From the NCBI GenBank assembly GCA_938024025.1, contig CALJBY010000074.1, positions 1-5,735 on the forward strand: 5,735 nt of DNA, in the 5' to 3' direction. A program made the translations under genes and the position numbers. This document shows, piece by piece, positions 1 through 5,735 of this stretch (positions are counted from its first letter, which is position 1; each line of letters opens with the position of its first letter). Under the pieces are notes generated by a model. That model worked only from the letters and a program-made list of their open reading frames with translations, was not told the DNA's origin and searched no databases. The DNA is from an uncultured bacterium (GTDB lineage Bacteria; Desulfobacterota; WTBG01).

Positions 1-21
1 CTGGTATGGCATTAGGAAAAT

Positions 22-110
22 CAATACTCCATTGCTCCATTACTCCAATGTGTTTTTCATTCCGTAACCCGCAACGCAGTATGCCAACACTCCACCATGC
101 CTGCCGGCAG
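22..110. repeat. Intergenic short-repeat mosaic, left copy
   Basis: Non-coding stretch built of short degenerate units. Positions 22-46 carry three successive ACTCC/GCTCC units (ATACTCC, ATTGCTCC, ATTACTCC). Positions 53-75 carry a T-run followed by ATTCCGTAAC and GCAAC. Positions 101-110 are a perfect 10-base palindrome, CTGCCGGCAG. The first two blocks recur in the same order and orientation before glmS: 22-37 matches 2767-2782 at 14 of 16 bases, and 53-75 matches 2861-2883 at 20 of 23. A further match joins 29-47 to 2899-2917 (15 of 19, all four differences transitions). I see no protein reading frame with family features here. The element may extend left of the window. Its function is unknown. 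Confidence 0.6.
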
Positions 111-242
111 TCCCTATCCTCATGGAGAAATATATATACATCATACCATAGAAACGTGTACTGTCAAGCCCTTTTTGCTTTGCTTGCTTGAAGGGGGGGG
201 AAACCCTGCAGTAAAAACAATAGCACGATTGTACAAAATGGA

Positions 243-270
243 TTGACAATTAAAAGAAAATAGGGAAGAT
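243..270 (+). promoter_or_regulatory. Possible sigma70-type promoter for the acyltransferase gene
   Basis: A perfect -35 hexamer TTGACA lies at 243-248. The best -10 at acceptable spacing is GAAGAT at 265-270 (16-base spacer), which matches TATAAT at only three of six positions, so the call is weak. It would give a leader of roughly 90 bases before the GTG start at 369, containing the hairpin at 320-351. The rest of 111-368 holds an A/T-rich stretch (ATATATATA near 130), an 8-G run at 193-200, a 5-bp inverted repeat ACAAT/ATTGT at 217-232, and nothing that looks coding. Confidence 0.3.
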
Positions 271-319
271 GAAGGAATAATCAAGAAAAGTGCTAATGAT
301 AAATAACTTACAATCCGAA

Positions 320-351
320 CAGATGGTAGGTTGACTGGTTCGTCCCATCTG
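320..351 (+). other. Bulged leader hairpin just before the ribosome binding site
   Basis: CAGATGG (320-326) is the exact reverse complement of CCATCTG (345-351). Inside it, GAC (333-335) pairs with GTC (342-344) around a 6-base loop, so the right arm is continuous for 10 bases while the left arm has a 6-base bulge (327-332). The structure ends 17 bases before the GTG start and immediately before the purine-rich ribosome binding region at 353-365. There is no U-run after it, so it is not an intrinsic terminator. It could influence translation or mRNA stability, or be chance; I do not recognise it as a known riboswitch. Confidence 0.4.
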
Positions 352-368
352 CGGGAAAAGAGAAGTAT

Positions 369-1301
369 GTGGGGACGACACAGGGAAAACCGTATTTAAG
401 AAAGAGAATCAAATACTTTTGTGGGCGAAAGGCAATTGTGTTTGGCCTCAGATTAGCACAGGTGTTGCCGGACAAGTACCTGAACGCGCTTGCAGGTAGT
501 ATTGGAATAATCGGGTTCTATCTCATAAAGAAGTATAGGACTATAGTAAAGAATAATTTACAGATTGCCTTTGGTACCTCGAAAACAGAAAAAGAATATG
601 ATGATATTGGGAAAACCGTATTTCGAGACACCGTAAAAAATATGCTCGAGGTTGCTAAGGTTTACTCTACGGATCCGACCCTTGCAAAAGAGCTCGTTAG
701 TATAGATGGCCTGGAACACCTCGAAAATGCATTGAGCAAAGGAAAGGGTGTGGTGGCGGTCAGTGCCCACATGGGGAACTTCCCGCTGATTGGCCCCCGG
801 CTCATTTTAGAAGGGTACCACTTTTCTCTTATTCTTCGGGAGCCCAAGGATAGTATGTTAGGGAAGACCTTGTCAGATTTAAGGGAGAACGTCGGCATGG
901 CATCAATACCGGTTAACCCGCGCAAGATGTGCGTGGCACAATCACTGTCTGCCCTGAGCCGAAATGGTATCCTTTTTCTGCAGATTGATCAGAATGCTTC
1001 CTCTAAGGATCTCTGGGTTGATTTTTTTGGTTGGATGGTGCCCACCTTCAGAGGACCGGTGGTTTTCAGTATGAGAACAGGTGCCTCCCTTATTCCTATG
1101 TTTATGATACGGGATGGCTTAGATCACCATAAACTCATTATTAAGGCGCCTCTTTCCCTCGACAGGACTGACAACAAGGAGGAGGATATCCTGCTCAATA
1201 CTGCCAAGCTCACCAAGCTTATTGAATGTTACATAAGGGAATACCCTTCGCAATGGTGGTGGTTCCATCGTCGATGGAAAAAAGCGAGAAGAAGTAATTA
1301 A
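369..1301 (+). CDS. LpxL/HtrB-family lysophospholipid acyltransferase (lipid A biosynthesis-like)
   Basis: 310 residues, the usual length of the family. Members transfer acyl chains to lipid A precursors or other lipids at the cytoplasmic face of the inner membrane. Visible features: an N-terminal RxxxYFxxR-like stretch (14-20), a hydrophobic segment at about 41-53 that is the likely membrane anchor, the catalytic-histidine block SAHMGNFP (132-139), LREPKD (156-161), the DQN motif (207-209), VPTFRGP (224-230), and a C-terminal YPSQWWWFHRRWK block (292-304) typical of LpxL proteins. The usual HX4(D/E) reads H134-X4-P139, so the acidic partner is missing. The GTG start is the first start codon after an in-frame stop at 327-329; the overlapping ATG at 367 is in another frame that soon stops. 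The ribosome binding site is weak (AAGAGA, 358-363). The fold assignment is firm; the acyl donor and acceptor cannot be told. Confidence 0.88.
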   Translation: MGTTQGKPYLRKRIKYFCGRKAIVFGLRLAQVLPDKYLNALAGSIGIIGFYLIKKYRTIVKNNLQIAFGTSKTEKEYDDIGKTVFRDTVKNMLEVAKVYSTDPTLAKELVSIDGLEHLENALSKGKGVVAVSAHMGNFPLIGPRLILEGYHFSLILREPKDSMLGKTLSDLRENVGMASIPVNPRKMCVAQSLSALSRNGILFLQIDQNASSKDLWVDFFGWMVPTFRGPVVFSMRTGASLIPMFMIRDGLDHHKLIIKAPLSLDRTDNKEEDILLNTAKLTKLIECYIREYPSQWWWFHRRWKKARRSN

Positions 1302-1366
1302 CAGTTTCATTCCGAAACCGATTATGGTATAAAATGCTTAATTAATTAGTAATTTTTCACGTACTT

Positions 1367-1375
1367 GGGGGAAAG
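1367..1375 (+). promoter_or_regulatory. Ribosome binding site deciding the response regulator start
   Basis: GGGGGAAAG lies 7 bases before a GTG at 1383. The longest open frame starts six codons earlier at a TTG (1365) that overlaps this purine block and has only an A/T-rich stretch before it with no Shine-Dalgarno match. GTG 1383 is therefore the better start. Confidence 0.6.
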
Positions 1376-1382
1376 TTTACAC

Positions 1383-2399
1383 GTGACCAAAAAAGACTCA
1401 ACAAAAGAAGAAAATAGTTTTTCTCCACAACTGGCGGCTCAACATGTGCTGGAAAAGGACGTAAGCGAAGCTCCTTCCCGATTACTCGTAATTGACGATG
1501 ATGAGTCGGTAAGATCACTCCTCAAGGATTTGCTGGAGGAGTCAGGGTACGATGTGAAAGCTGCGTCCTGTGGTGAGGAAGCCTTACGAATGATCAGAAT
1601 GGCCACCTATGATATCATAGTAACCGATCTGAGACTAACCGGGATGCATGGTCTGGAGGTCATTAAAGAGGTCAAAGCTATAGATCCAGGGATTGACGTG
1701 GTTGTGATGACCGGATACGCTTCTGTTAATTCGGCGGTGGAGTCCATGAAAGCGGGTGCTGTAGACTACATTACCAAGCCGTTTAACAGCGATCAGATAA
1801 AAATGGTTGTAAAGAAAAATTTAGAGAGAAGAGAATTCCAGCGCCTGGCTCAGGAGAGAGAATTTTACAAGGTGCTTTCCAGTATTGATGGATTGACTGA
1901 ACTCTACAACTATCGCTACCTTCACCAGTATCTCAAGATAGAACTGGAGAGAGAAAAACGCTATAAACGTCATCTTTCTCTGATCATGCTGGATATTGAC
2001 GATTTCAAAAGATATAACGATCAATACGGTCATCTGGTCGGCGACCTGGTATTAAAAAGACTGGCATCTATTTTAAAGAATGCCACCAGGGGATGTGATG
2101 TTCTCTGCCGGTATGGTGGAGAAGAATTTGCGGTAGTACTTCCTGAAACGAATAAGGAGGAAGCAATCATTGTTTGTGAAAGGATTAGATCGTCCATTGA
2201 AAAGACTGATATGATTGATGAAAAGGGAACCGAAGTCGGGCACATCAGAGCAACGCTCGGCCTGGCGTCTTTTCCTATAGATGCAGATAATAAAGATGAC
2301 CTGATAGAAAATGCCGACAGAGCTTTGTATCAAGGGAAAAAATCAGGCAAGAATTGTATTTTCATTTTCGGTGCACGAGAGAAATGCAACACCGCATAG
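1383..2399 (+). CDS. REC-GGDEF response regulator, diguanylate cyclase
   Basis: 338 residues from the GTG at 1383 (344 from the alternative TTG at 1365). It makes c-di-GMP from two GTP when activated, normally by phosphorylation from a partner histidine kinase. Numbered from GTG 1383: a polar N-terminal tail of about 30 residues; a receiver domain (33-145) with acidic pocket D38-D40, phosphoacceptor D82 in VTDLRL, T110 in MTGYAS and K132 in KPF; a charged, probably helical linker (about 145-165); then a GGDEF domain (about 169-331) with DGLTELYN, the metal-binding LDIDDFK (D204) and the active-site GGEEF (245-249). An RxxD inhibitory site, RGCD (236-239), lies five residues before GGEEF, so product inhibition is expected. 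All key residues are intact. The domain order resembles WspR and a shortened PleD. No kinase is in the window, so it appears orphaned here. The gap of 81 bases from the acyltransferase allows cotranscription but does not prove it. Confidence 0.95.
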   Translation: MTKKDSTKEENSFSPQLAAQHVLEKDVSEAPSRLLVIDDDESVRSLLKDLLEESGYDVKAASCGEEALRMIRMATYDIIVTDLRLTGMHGLEVIKEVKAIDPGIDVVVMTGYASVNSAVESMKAGAVDYITKPFNSDQIKMVVKKNLERREFQRLAQEREFYKVLSSIDGLTELYNYRYLHQYLKIELEREKRYKRHLSLIMLDIDDFKRYNDQYGHLVGDLVLKRLASILKNATRGCDVLCRYGGEEFAVVLPETNKEEAIIVCERIRSSIEKTDMIDEKGTEVGHIRATLGLASFPIDADNKDDLIENADRALYQGKKSGKNCIFIFGAREKCNTA

Positions 2400-2443
2400 G
2401 CACCGTAGAACCCGCCTTCCCCGGTTACCGGCATGCAAGAAGC

Positions 2444-2481
2444 AATGCCTGAAATGCACTCAATTGCCTAGAATGCCTAAA
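2444..2481. repeat. Tandem 9-10-base repeat, ATGCCTRAA type, four units
   Basis: Four consecutive units: ATGCCTGAA (2445-2453), ATGCACTCAA (2454-2463), TTGCCTAGA (2464-2472) and ATGCCTAAA (2473-2481). It starts about 45 bases after the response regulator stop. No recognisable product; it is the first block of the repeat mosaic filling the gap before glmS. Confidence 0.6.
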
Positions 2482-2510
2482 TTAAAAACTTAAAGACAAA
2501 GCATCTGAAC

Positions 2511-2538
2511 CACGAAGAGCACGAAGAAGCACGGAAAA
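2511..2538. repeat. Tandem 9-10-base repeat, CACGAAGAG type
   Basis: CACGAAGAG (2511-2519), CACGAAGAAG (2520-2529) and a decayed third unit CACGGAAAA (2530-2538). From memory, CACGAAGAG-type repeats are dispersed in intergenic DNA of many environmental bacteria; I cannot check that here. No coding frame of interest overlaps it. Confidence 0.6.
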
Positions 2539-2556
2539 ACTAGAAAATTAGAGAAT

Positions 2557-2577
2557 TCAGAAGACAGAAGTCAGAAT
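2557..2577. repeat. Tandem heptamer repeat, TCAGAAG type, three units
   Basis: Exact 7-base period: TCAGAAG (2557-2563), ACAGAAG (2564-2570), TCAGAAT (2571-2577). Same period as the TTCGAYG and AATCCGC blocks further right but an unrelated unit sequence. Confidence 0.6.
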
Positions 2578-2595
2578 CCACACATTTCTGATTTT

Positions 2596-2759
2596 GGAAT
2601 GCGGATTGTTGATTGAAAAGATGAAACAGAGCTTTCAACATCGAACGTCGAACTTCCAATAAAAAACCTGCTTTGTTTTTACATTCAACATTCGATGTTG
2701 AGCGTTGAATGTTCGACGTTCATTTTTTCCTGCAATCCCAAATCCGCAATCCGAATTCC
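2596..2759. repeat. Nested inverted-repeat region of heptamer blocks
   Basis: Outer arms GGAATGCGGATTG (2596-2608) and CAATCCGAATTCC (2747-2759) are reverse complements at 12 of 13 positions. Inside, TCAACATCGAA (2635-2645) is the exact reverse complement of TTCGATGTTGA (2691-2701), and GAACGTCGAA (2643-2652) of TTCGACGTTC (2712-2721). A further 9-bp perfect pair is ACATTCAAC (2681-2689) with GTTGAATGT (2704-2712). The right part is a heptamer array with TTSRAYG consensus: TTCAACA, TTCGATG, TTGAGCG, TTGAATG, TTCGACG from 2684 to 2718. The left part is the same array inverted (2632-2652). A weaker 6-bp pair AAAAAC/GTTTTT sits at 2662-2680. The right arm is followed by six T (2723-2728), so termination after the response regulator is conceivable, but the stems are A/T-rich and overlapping. 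Confidence 0.6.
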
Positions 2760-2919
2760 GCAATCACAATACTCCATCACTCTTGCTTTTTTATTCGTTA
2801 CTCGATTGTTCGTCTTTCGTTATTATTTTTTCTCTTTCATTCAATCTTCGACGATCATCTTTTTTTATTCCGTAACGTGCAACATGGTACTCCTTGCCCC
2901 ATCACTCCGTTACCCCATG
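2741..2919. repeat. Heptamer mosaic and second copy of the left-end repeat
   Basis: Begins with AATCCGC, AATCCGA, ATTCCGC, AATCACA (2741-2768) in strict 7-base steps. It continues into CAATACTCCATCACTC (2767-2782), matching 22-37 at 14 of 16, then a pyrimidine-rich stretch with several TTCGT/TTCGTT units (2793-2860), then a T-run with ATTCCGTAAC (2861-2883) matching 53-75 at 20 of 23, and finally ACTCC-type units (2892-2919), 2899-2917 matching 29-47 at 15 of 19. Compared with the left copy, about 78 extra bases separate the first two blocks. From 2920 to 2994 I see only the glmS leader, with no clear promoter and no glmS ribozyme. Confidence 0.55.
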
Positions 2920-2994
2920 GGAGCAGGTTTGTAGCACTAAACAGTAAAAGATAACCGGTCCTTACGATGGTTCATAAACTACAAGAGAAATAGT

Positions 2995-4824
2995 ATGTGT
3001 GGTATTGTTGGCTATATTGGTGAAAAAGAAGCTCCGGGATTGCTTTTGGATGGTCTCAAACGACTGGAGTATCGAGGGTACGATTCTGCCGGTCTGGCCG
3101 TTATCGATAATGGCAGGGTAAAGATCAAGCGGAATGAAGGGAAACTTGAACACTTAGAGCGTGCTCTCCTCAGGGATCCTCTGAAAGGAAAGGTCGGGAT
3201 AGGCCATACCCGATGGGCCACCCACGGCAAGCCCTCTGAAACTAATGCCCACCCCCATAAAGCGGGGAGTATCGTTGTTGTCCACAACGGCATTATTGAA
3301 AATTACCTCACCCTCAAAAGGACGCTTACGAAAGCGGGGCACACCTTTAAATCAGAGACCGACACCGAAATTATTGCACATCTCATCCAGAGTTACCTGT
3401 TCAAGGGGGATTCTTTTGAGCAGGCAGTACGCAATGCCCTTAAGAGAATTAAAGGCTCCTATGCCGTTGGGGTTATTTGTGAAGATGAGCCTACAAAGCT
3501 GATTGCAGCAAGGAATGAAAGCCCGCTGGTCATAGGCCTGGGTGAAGACGAATGGTTTGCAGCATCGGATATCCCGGCTTTCCTCTCCTACACCAGGAAA
3601 GTTATATTTCTCGACGATGGAGAAATGGCTGTTTTGAGTAAAAAGGGTGTTAAGCTAACCAGCCTCACCGGGAAAAAGGTTCCTCAAAAGGTTACCACTA
3701 TTGACTGGAGTCCCTCCATGGCTGAGAAGGGCGGGTTTAAACACTTCATGAAAAAAGAGATCTTTGAACAGCCGAGGTCACTTATCGACACCTTTGGAGG
3801 AAGGATTGCTGGAGGAAAGGGAACGGTATTTCTGGAAGACTGTAACCTTACCTCCCAGGATGTTAAGAAGATCGAGAAAATATTTATCGTTGCCTGCGGT
3901 ACTTCCTGGCATGCTGCTATCGTGGGAAAGTTTATGATTGAGGATCTCTGTCGGATTCCCGTTGAGGTTGATCTGGGTTCTGAATTCAGATACCGCAATC
4001 CCCTCATCGATGAGAAGACCCTCCTTCTGCTCATAAGCCAATCAGGCGAGACGGCAGATACACTTGCTGCCATGCGGGAGGGCTTGAAAAAAAAGGCGCG
4101 CATCATCTCTATCTGTAATGTGGTAGGAAGCAGTATGGCACGGGGTTCTCATGGGGTCATTTATACCCATGCGGGGCCCGAGATTGGCGTTGCTTCAACC
4201 AAGGCTTTTACGACCCAGCTGGCAGCGCTCTATCTTCTGGCACTCTTCCTGGGCAAACAGAAAGGCAGTTTGTCAGCTGAAAAGGTGAAGACGCTGATCA
4301 AGGACCTGGTAAGGCTGCCTCACCAGATCGAAAAGATACTGGAAGCAGATACCACTATACAAACGATAGCTCACCAGTATATGAACTACCGTGATTTTCT
4401 CTATCTCGGGAGAGGGATCAACTATCCGATTGCCCTGGAAGGTGCCCTCAAGCTTAAAGAAATTTCATATATCCATGCTGAGGGTTATCCTGCAGGTGAG
4501 ATGAAGCACGGGCCTATTGCCCTCATCGACGAGAAGATGCCCGTCGTAGTGTTGCTGTCCAAGGGTGTTACCTTTGATAAGATCATGAGTAACGTGGAAG
4601 AAGTGAGGGCTCGCGGGGGGATTATTATAGCAGTTACTCCTAAAATGAGTAAGAGTATTGATTCAAAAGCTGATACTGTTATCAAAATACCCGAGAATAA
4701 CAGTTATCTCATGCCCGTTCTTTTTTCTATCCCCCTGCAACTCCTTGCTTACCATATTGCTGAACTCAGGGGGACGGATGTTGATCAGCCCAGAAATCTG
4801 GCAAAGAGTGTAACCGTAGAATAG
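2995..4824 (+). CDS. glmS: Glutamine--fructose-6-phosphate aminotransferase (isomerizing)
   Basis: 609 residues, the same length as the E. coli enzyme. It converts fructose-6-phosphate plus glutamine to glucosamine-6-phosphate and glutamate in the cytoplasm, the first committed step to UDP-GlcNAc. The N-terminal class II glutaminase domain (about 2-240) begins MCGIVGYIG; Cys2 becomes the nucleophile once Met is removed, which fixes the start. Also seen are HTRWATHG (71-78), HNGIIEN (97-103) and D123 in ETDTE. Two SIS sugar-isomerase domains follow: CGTS (301-304) and SQSGET (348-353) in the first, and [12 protein letters not shown] (485-496) with E489 and H505 (KHGPIAL) in the second. The tail [15 protein letters not shown] carries K604, the residue that forms the Schiff base with the sugar. 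Every catalytic residue I checked is present. The ribosome binding site is weak (AAGAGA, 2983-2988). glmM follows after 31 bases. Confidence 0.98.
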   Translation: MCGIVGYIGEKEAPGLLLDGLKRLEYRGYDSAGLAVIDNGRVKIKRNEGKLEHLERALLRDPLKGKVGIGHTRWATHGKPSETNAHPHKAGSIVVVHNGIIENYLTLKRTLTKAGHTFKSETDTEIIAHLIQSYLFKGDSFEQAVRNALKRIKGSYAVGVICEDEPTKLIAARNESPLVIGLGEDEWFAASDIPAFLSYTRKVIFLDDGEMAVLSKKGVKLTSLTGKKVPQKVTTIDWSPSMAEKGGFKHFMKKEIFEQPRSLIDTFGGRIAGGKGTVFLEDCNLTSQDVKKIEKIFIVACGTSWHAAIVGKFMIEDLCRIPVEVDLGSEFRYRNPLIDEKTLLLLISQSGETADTLAAMREGLKKKARIISICNVVGSSMARGSHGVIYTHAGPEIGVASTKAFTTQLAALYLLALFLGKQKGSLSAEKVKTLIKDLVRLPHQIEKILEADTTIQTIAHQYMNYRDFLYLGRGINYPIALEGALKLKEISYIHAEGYPAGEMKHGPIALIDEKMPVVVLLSKGVTFDKIMSNVEEVRARGGIIIAVTPKMSKSIDSKADTVIKIPENNSYLMPVLFSIPLQLLAYHIAELRGTDVDQPRNLAKSVTVE

Positions 4825-4855
4825 CTGCCGTGTTGTGGAGTAAAAAGGAAAGATT

Positions 4856-5735
4856 ATGAGAAAATTATTTGGTACGGATGGCATCAGGGGTGTTGCCAAT
4901 GTACATCCCATGACCACAGAAATTGCAATGCAGCTGGGGAGGGCAGTTGCTCACATTTTTAAAAATAAAAAGGGAAGACACCGGATCCTCATTGGAAAGG
5001 ATACCCGCGTTTCCGGCTACATGTTGGAAACCGCACTGGCATCGGGTATTTGTTCTATGGGTGTGGATGTCCTCCTGGTGGGACCGATGCCTACTCCCGG
5101 GATTGCCTTTTTAACGACCGATATGCGGGCAGATGCAGGTATTGTCATTTCTGCCTCCCACAATCCCTTTCAGGATAATGGGATGAAGATTTTCTGCCGG
5201 GACGGGTTTAAACTGCCCGATGAAAAGGAGGGGGAAATAGAGCGGTTGATATTTTCCAAGGAGATAGATTCACTGCGCCCTACTGCTAGCGAGGTCGGGA
5301 AGGCATTCAGAATCGATGATGCCGCAGGAAGATATATCGTTTTTCTTAAAAAGACCTTTCGCCGTGATCTTACTCTGGATGGATATAAAATCGTACTCGA
5401 TTGTGCCCACGGTGCAGCCTATAAAATTGCACCCCATGTATTTACAGAACTCGGGGCGGAGGTGTACCCCCTCGGTATTGAACCGGACGGCATTAACATA
5501 AATTTAGACTGTGGAGCGCTCTATCCGGAAAAGCTCAGCCAGAAGGTTAAGGAGAAGGGTGCCGATATTGGTATTGCCCTGGACGGTGATGCTGACCGGG
5601 TCATCTTTGTTGATGAAAGAGGAACTGAAGTAGATGGGGACCACATCATGGCCATGTGTGCCGTAGACCTGTTACGGGAAAACCAGCTCAAGAAAAATAC
5701 GGTCGTTGCCACCGTAATGAGTAATATCGGACTTG
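4856..5735 (+). CDS. glmM: Phosphoglucosamine mutase, N-terminal 293 residues (cut by window end)
   Basis: The frame is open from ATG 4856 to the window edge; the family is about 445-450 residues long, so roughly a third is missing. The enzyme interconverts glucosamine-6-phosphate and glucosamine-1-phosphate, directly using the GlmS product. Visible motifs of the alpha-D-phosphohexomutase family: the N-terminal [10 protein letters not shown] (3-12), GKDTRVSG (47-54), the active-site serine loop ISASHNPF (98-105) with S101 as the residue that is phosphorylated, and the metal-binding DGDADR (243-248). The sugar-binding GEMSGH-type loop that separates GlmM from other mutases lies beyond the window, but the [10 protein letters not shown] start and the position next to glmS support GlmM over ManB/Pgm. 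A good ribosome binding site, AAGGA (4845-4849), lies 6 bases before the ATG. The 31-base gap after glmS shows no terminator or promoter, so the two genes very likely share a transcript. Confidence 0.96.
   Translation, partial: MRKLFGTDGIRGVANVHPMTTEIAMQLGRAVAHIFKNKKGRHRILIGKDTRVSGYMLETALASGICSMGVDVLLVGPMPTPGIAFLTTDMRADAGIVISASHNPFQDNGMKIFCRDGFKLPDEKEGEIERLIFSKEIDSLRPTASEVGKAFRIDDAAGRYIVFLKKTFRRDLTLDGYKIVLDCAHGAAYKIAPHVFTELGAEVYPLGIEPDGININLDCGALYPEKLSQKVKEKGADIGIALDGDADRVIFVDERGTEVDGDHIMAMCAVDLLRENQLKKNTVVATVMSNIGL

Noticed and set aside
193..200. Eight-G run as a phase-variable tract controlling the acyltransferase
   Set aside because: It lies about 170 bases before the start, outside the coding region and upstream of the likely promoter, so length changes have no obvious effect.
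40..249. Minus-strand 69-codon frame and + strand 61-codon frame at the left end
   Set aside because: Both read through repeat units and the G-run with no family features or plausible start signals.
1305..1333. Promoter for the response regulator gene (TATAAA at 1328-1333)
   Set aside because: The -10-like hexamer is good but the sequence 17 bases upstream (TTTCAT) is a poor -35; A/T-rich gaps give such matches by chance.
2400..2435. Intrinsic terminator after the response regulator (CCGGTTACCGG at 2421-2431)
   Set aside because: Only a 4-bp stem with a 3-base loop is possible and no T-run follows.
2444..2919. CRISPR array
   Set aside because: The repeats are 7-10 bases, adjacent and degenerate, without regular unique spacers and without cas genes nearby.
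2695..2954. Two overlapping + strand frames of about 80 codons before glmS
   Set aside because: They run through the repeat mosaic, have phenylalanine/serine-rich low-complexity translations from the pyrimidine-rich strand, and no ribosome binding site.
2940..2994. glmS ribozyme or riboswitch upstream of glmS
   Set aside because: The 55 bases before the start lack a recognisable ribozyme core, and the rest of the upstream region is explained by short repeats.
3684..4106. 140-codon minus-strand frame inside glmS
   Set aside because: It is antisense to a fully conserved glmS coding region and has no recognisable features; a shadow frame.

Overview
The window reads as an ordinary chromosomal segment of a Gram-negative bacterium of moderate GC content. 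The Gram-negative reading rests on a lipid A-type (LpxL/HtrB-like) acyltransferase; GlmS and GlmM are universal and do not decide it. The intergenic style, with mosaics of short degenerate oligomer repeats such as CACGAAGAG, AATCCGC and TTCGAYG units, recalls uncultured or environmental lineages such as anammox planctomycetes, deltaproteobacteria or Nitrospirae. That is an impression from pattern memory, not a placement. All four genes are on the + strand.

Layout: 1-368 is non-coding. It starts with a repeat mosaic (about 22-110), then holds a possible sigma70-type promoter (perfect -35, poor -10) and a bulged hairpin ending just before the ribosome binding site of the first gene. 369-1301 is an LpxL/HtrB-family acyltransferase with a GTG start; the usual acidic residue of its HX4(D/E) motif is proline. 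1383-2399 is a REC-GGDEF diguanylate cyclase response regulator with an intact GGEEF site and an RxxD inhibitory site. 2400-2994 is about 595 bases without a gene, filled largely with several families of short tandem repeats, many with a 7-base period and arranged partly as inverted repeats; part of it matches the mosaic at the left end. 2995-4824 is glmS, and 4856 to the window end is the first 293 codons of glmM, very probably cotranscribed with glmS.

How the genes fit: GlmS makes glucosamine-6-phosphate from fructose-6-phosphate and glutamine, and GlmM isomerises it to glucosamine-1-phosphate, the entry to UDP-GlcNAc for peptidoglycan and lipid A. The acyltransferase upstream would act late in lipid A or a related envelope lipid, so there is a loose cell-envelope theme. 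The diguanylate cyclase adds c-di-GMP signalling, but nothing in the sequence links it to its neighbours.

I did not find a clear undescribed system. The points most worth a second look are the repeat-filled intergenic regions, the altered catalytic motif of the acyltransferase, and the leader hairpin before it.
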